This document shows positions 62,505-64,000 of a stretch of DNA of 64,000 nt, in pieces. Position numbers and translations under genes: made by a program. How positions within the stretch are numbered: position 1 is the stretch's first letter; each line of letters starts with the position of its first letter. Below the pieces are notes generated by a model. The model was not told the origin of the DNA. It did not search any database and worked only from the letters and a program-made list of their open reading frames with translations. Source of the DNA: Leptolyngbya sp. FACHB-261 (GTDB lineage: Bacteria; Cyanobacteriota; Cyanobacteriia; FACHB-261); the NCBI RefSeq assembly GCF_014696065.1, contig NZ_JACJPL010000015.1, positions 434,001-498,000 of the forward strand, read 5' to 3'.

Positions 62505-63419
62505 TTGGCGAACAACTGGTGGGAAATTAAGATTCTCTGTGAACCTGCACTGGAAGAGCTAGTCATGTGGCGTCTAGACACCTTTGGCTGTCGTGGCTCT
62601 GCCAGTGAAGTGCGAGGGCCTGCTCGTCTGATGCGGGGCTATCTGCCTCAGGACCAGGCCAATCCTCTAGACCTGGCTGCCCTAGTCCTATTGCTGCGTC
62701 AAGATGCCCTGATCGCGGCTGCACCGGGTATTTCGTCTAACAGTCCTGCAGTTCAGTGGGATCTGATTGAGGAAGAGGACTGGTCGAGTAGCTGGAAAGA
62801 CCACTGGCATCCTCAAGAGGTCGGCGATCGTCTACTGATCCAACCAGCCTGGCTGACCCCAACCAATGTTGGCAACCGAGCTATCTTGCGCTTAGACCCT
62901 GGTACAGCCTTCGGTACTGGTGCCCATCCAACCACTCAGCTCAGCTTGGAAGCTTTAGAGATGCGGTTGGCTGGGGCTCGACCTGATGCTGAATTGATCC
63001 TGGCAGATATAGGTTGTGGCTCTGGCATCTTGAGCATTGGGGCGCTGTTGTTAGGGGCTAAGCGAATCTACGCTGTGGACACCGATCCCTTAGCCGTGAA
63101 GGCATCTCAGTCTAACCGCGACCTCAACCAACTGAATGAAGAGCAGATGCCTGTGGCTCTGGGTAGTGTGGATCTGCTGAGTCGGACCTTACGAGAACCG
63201 CTGGACGGGTTTGCCTGCAACATTCTGGCCGAAGTGATCATTGATCTGGTCCCCCATTTTGGCGAGATTATGAAGCCGACAAGTTGGGGCGTTCTCAGTG
63301 GGATTCTGATGGAGCAGGCTAAGCCGGTTGCAGACATGCTAGAGCAACACGGCTGGACCGTTGCAACGCTCTGGCGGCGCGGTGATTGGTGCTGTCTCAC
63401 GATCCGACGTTCTGCCTGA
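62505..63419 (+). CDS. prmA: Ribosomal protein L11 methyltransferase
   Basis: Trimethylates L11. 304 residues: [22 protein letters not shown] in the substrate-binding N-terminal domain, [24 protein letters not shown], then the SAM-binding [19 protein letters not shown] and [12 protein letters not shown] with the NxxA-like motif. It begins with TTG at 62505 and has AGAGAG upstream, a weak site. Confidence 0.93.
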   Translation: MANNWWEIKILCEPALEELVMWRLDTFGCRGSASEVRGPARLMRGYLPQDQANPLDLAALVLLLRQDALIAAAPGISSNSPAVQWDLIEEEDWSSSWKDHWHPQEVGDRLLIQPAWLTPTNVGNRAILRLDPGTAFGTGAHPTTQLSLEALEMRLAGARPDAELILADIGCGSGILSIGALLLGAKRIYAVDTDPLAVKASQSNRDLNQLNEEQMPVALGSVDLLSRTLREPLDGFACNILAEVIIDLVPHFGEIMKPTSWGVLSGILMEQAKPVADMLEQHGWTVATLWRRGDWCCLTIRRSA

Positions 63420-63571
63420 GTTAACTTCAGGTAGCTTCCTGCAAGCTTGGTAGCCTGGATTGCTACGAGCGTCTTCAGGCCAGGTTATAAGGTCGGATCA
63501 GAGATTTTGCATTCAAATTCTCCCGAAGCGAAAAAGCCAAGCGAAAAAGAGCCTGTAGGAGTGCTTGTTGC

Positions 63572-64000
63572 GTGAGAGGACTGATTTTGTGGAGAAAATT
63601 GAGTCAGAGCTTATTGTTAGCTCTGTGTAGCCTGCTAGTTGTCATTGCCTGCTCTGGCCCTCAAACGGCCACTGCTCCAAACCCTGAGGGAGCAGCAACT
63701 TCAACAACAGCGGCTATACCTGCTGCCCTTGTCCCAGTTCGGCTACAGCTCAAATGGTTTCCTCAAGCTCAATTTGCAGGCTACTTTATTGCCAAACAGA
63801 AAGGCTATTTTCAGGACGAGGGACTCGACGTTGAGTTGCTGCCCATCGGTGATCAATCCCCCATCCAAACCGTTGTCAGCGGGGGTTCAGATTTTGGTAC
63901 AACTTGGATCTCCGACCTGCTCGTTGCGCGTCAGCAGGGGTTGCCCGTCGTTCACATTGCTCAAATGTTTCAAAAGAGTGGCTTCCGCCTCGTGTCACTC
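63572..64000 (+). CDS. NMT1/THI5-like ABC substrate-binding lipoprotein (3' end outside)
   Basis: A frame from GTG 63572, with AGGAG 9 bases upstream, stays open for 143 codons to the right edge. Residues about 10-27 are a lipoprotein signal (LLLALCSLLVVIACSG, lipobox Cys). The binding fold follows: VPVRLQLKWFPQAQFAGYFIAKQKGYFQDEGLDVEL and FGTTWISDLLVARQQGLPVVHIAQ, typical of NMT1/THI5-like periplasmic proteins that bind pyrimidine precursors, sulfonates or similar ligands. The ligand cannot be read from this part. Permease and ATPase genes would be expected just beyond the window. Confidence 0.85.
   Translation, partial: MRGLILWRKLSQSLLLALCSLLVVIACSGPQTATAPNPEGAATSTTAAIPAALVPVRLQLKWFPQAQFAGYFIAKQKGYFQDEGLDVELLPIGDQSPIQTVVSGGSDFGTTWISDLLVARQQGLPVVHIAQMFQKSGFRLVSL

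Overview
The window reads as cyanobacterial chromosome. Markers are a ccmK3-ccmK4 carboxysome shell pair, NdhD of the NDH-1 complex, a phycobiliprotein-superfamily protein, the PanC-cytidylate kinase fusion typical of cyanobacteria, a 933-residue SecA, a DUF4346 protein, and two large two-partner-secretion (TPS) proteins of the cyanobacterial type. Genus cannot be fixed from the sequence. I saw no rRNA, tRNA, CRISPR array, prophage or intact insertion sequence.

Bases 1-12.6 kb are a surface/secretion region. Two paralogous cassettes (about 0.5-5.2 kb and 7.8-12.6 kb) share one layout: a giant TPS exoprotein on the minus strand, a divergent intergenic block with three conserved hairpins, a 116-residue protein that may be an HTH protein, a 21-bp minisatellite, and a 65-66-residue unknown protein. 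Between the copies lie an RTX calcium-binding protein, a parvulin-type isomerase and a small PPC-domain protein, all probable export substrates or helpers. A further Ser/Thr-rich ORF runs off the left edge.

From 12.6 to 23.8 kb are modABC (molybdate uptake), a phosphoribulokinase-family kinase without the usual P-loop cysteine, a dihaem cytochrome c, secA, a DUF218 protein, and cbiX behind a cobalamin riboswitch. From 23.8 to 28.3 kb is a three-gene cluster (pilin-like subunit, PapD-like chaperone, usher-like barrel protein) resembling an archaic chaperone-usher pilus system.

From 28.5 to 43.7 kb genes are mostly housekeeping: an ABC-F ATPase, an inositol-monophosphatase family enzyme, an AI-2E transporter family protein, panC-cmk, an RsbW-like kinase, an orphan phycobiliprotein-like gene, a GTPase, purB, ndhD, a glutathione peroxidase and ccmK3-ccmK4.

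From 43.7 to 50.9 kb are a family-10-like glycosidase with a 52-residue membrane protein upstream, the formaldehyde-detoxification enzymes FghA and AdhC separated by an acyl carrier protein, a GrpB protein and a DUF2283 pair, then a PPC protein and another 21-bp-period minisatellite. From 51 to 64 kb are pepA, a Slt-type transglycosylase, pyrH-frr, a pentapeptide-repeat protein, prfC, purN, a DUF4346 protein, a zinc-ribbon membrane protein, prmA, and the start of an NMT1/THI5-like substrate-binding lipoprotein cut by the right edge.

The best candidates for something undescribed are the duplicated TPS/three-hairpin/small-gene cassette, the chaperone-usher-like cluster, and the orphan phycobiliprotein-like protein with its repeated leader motif.
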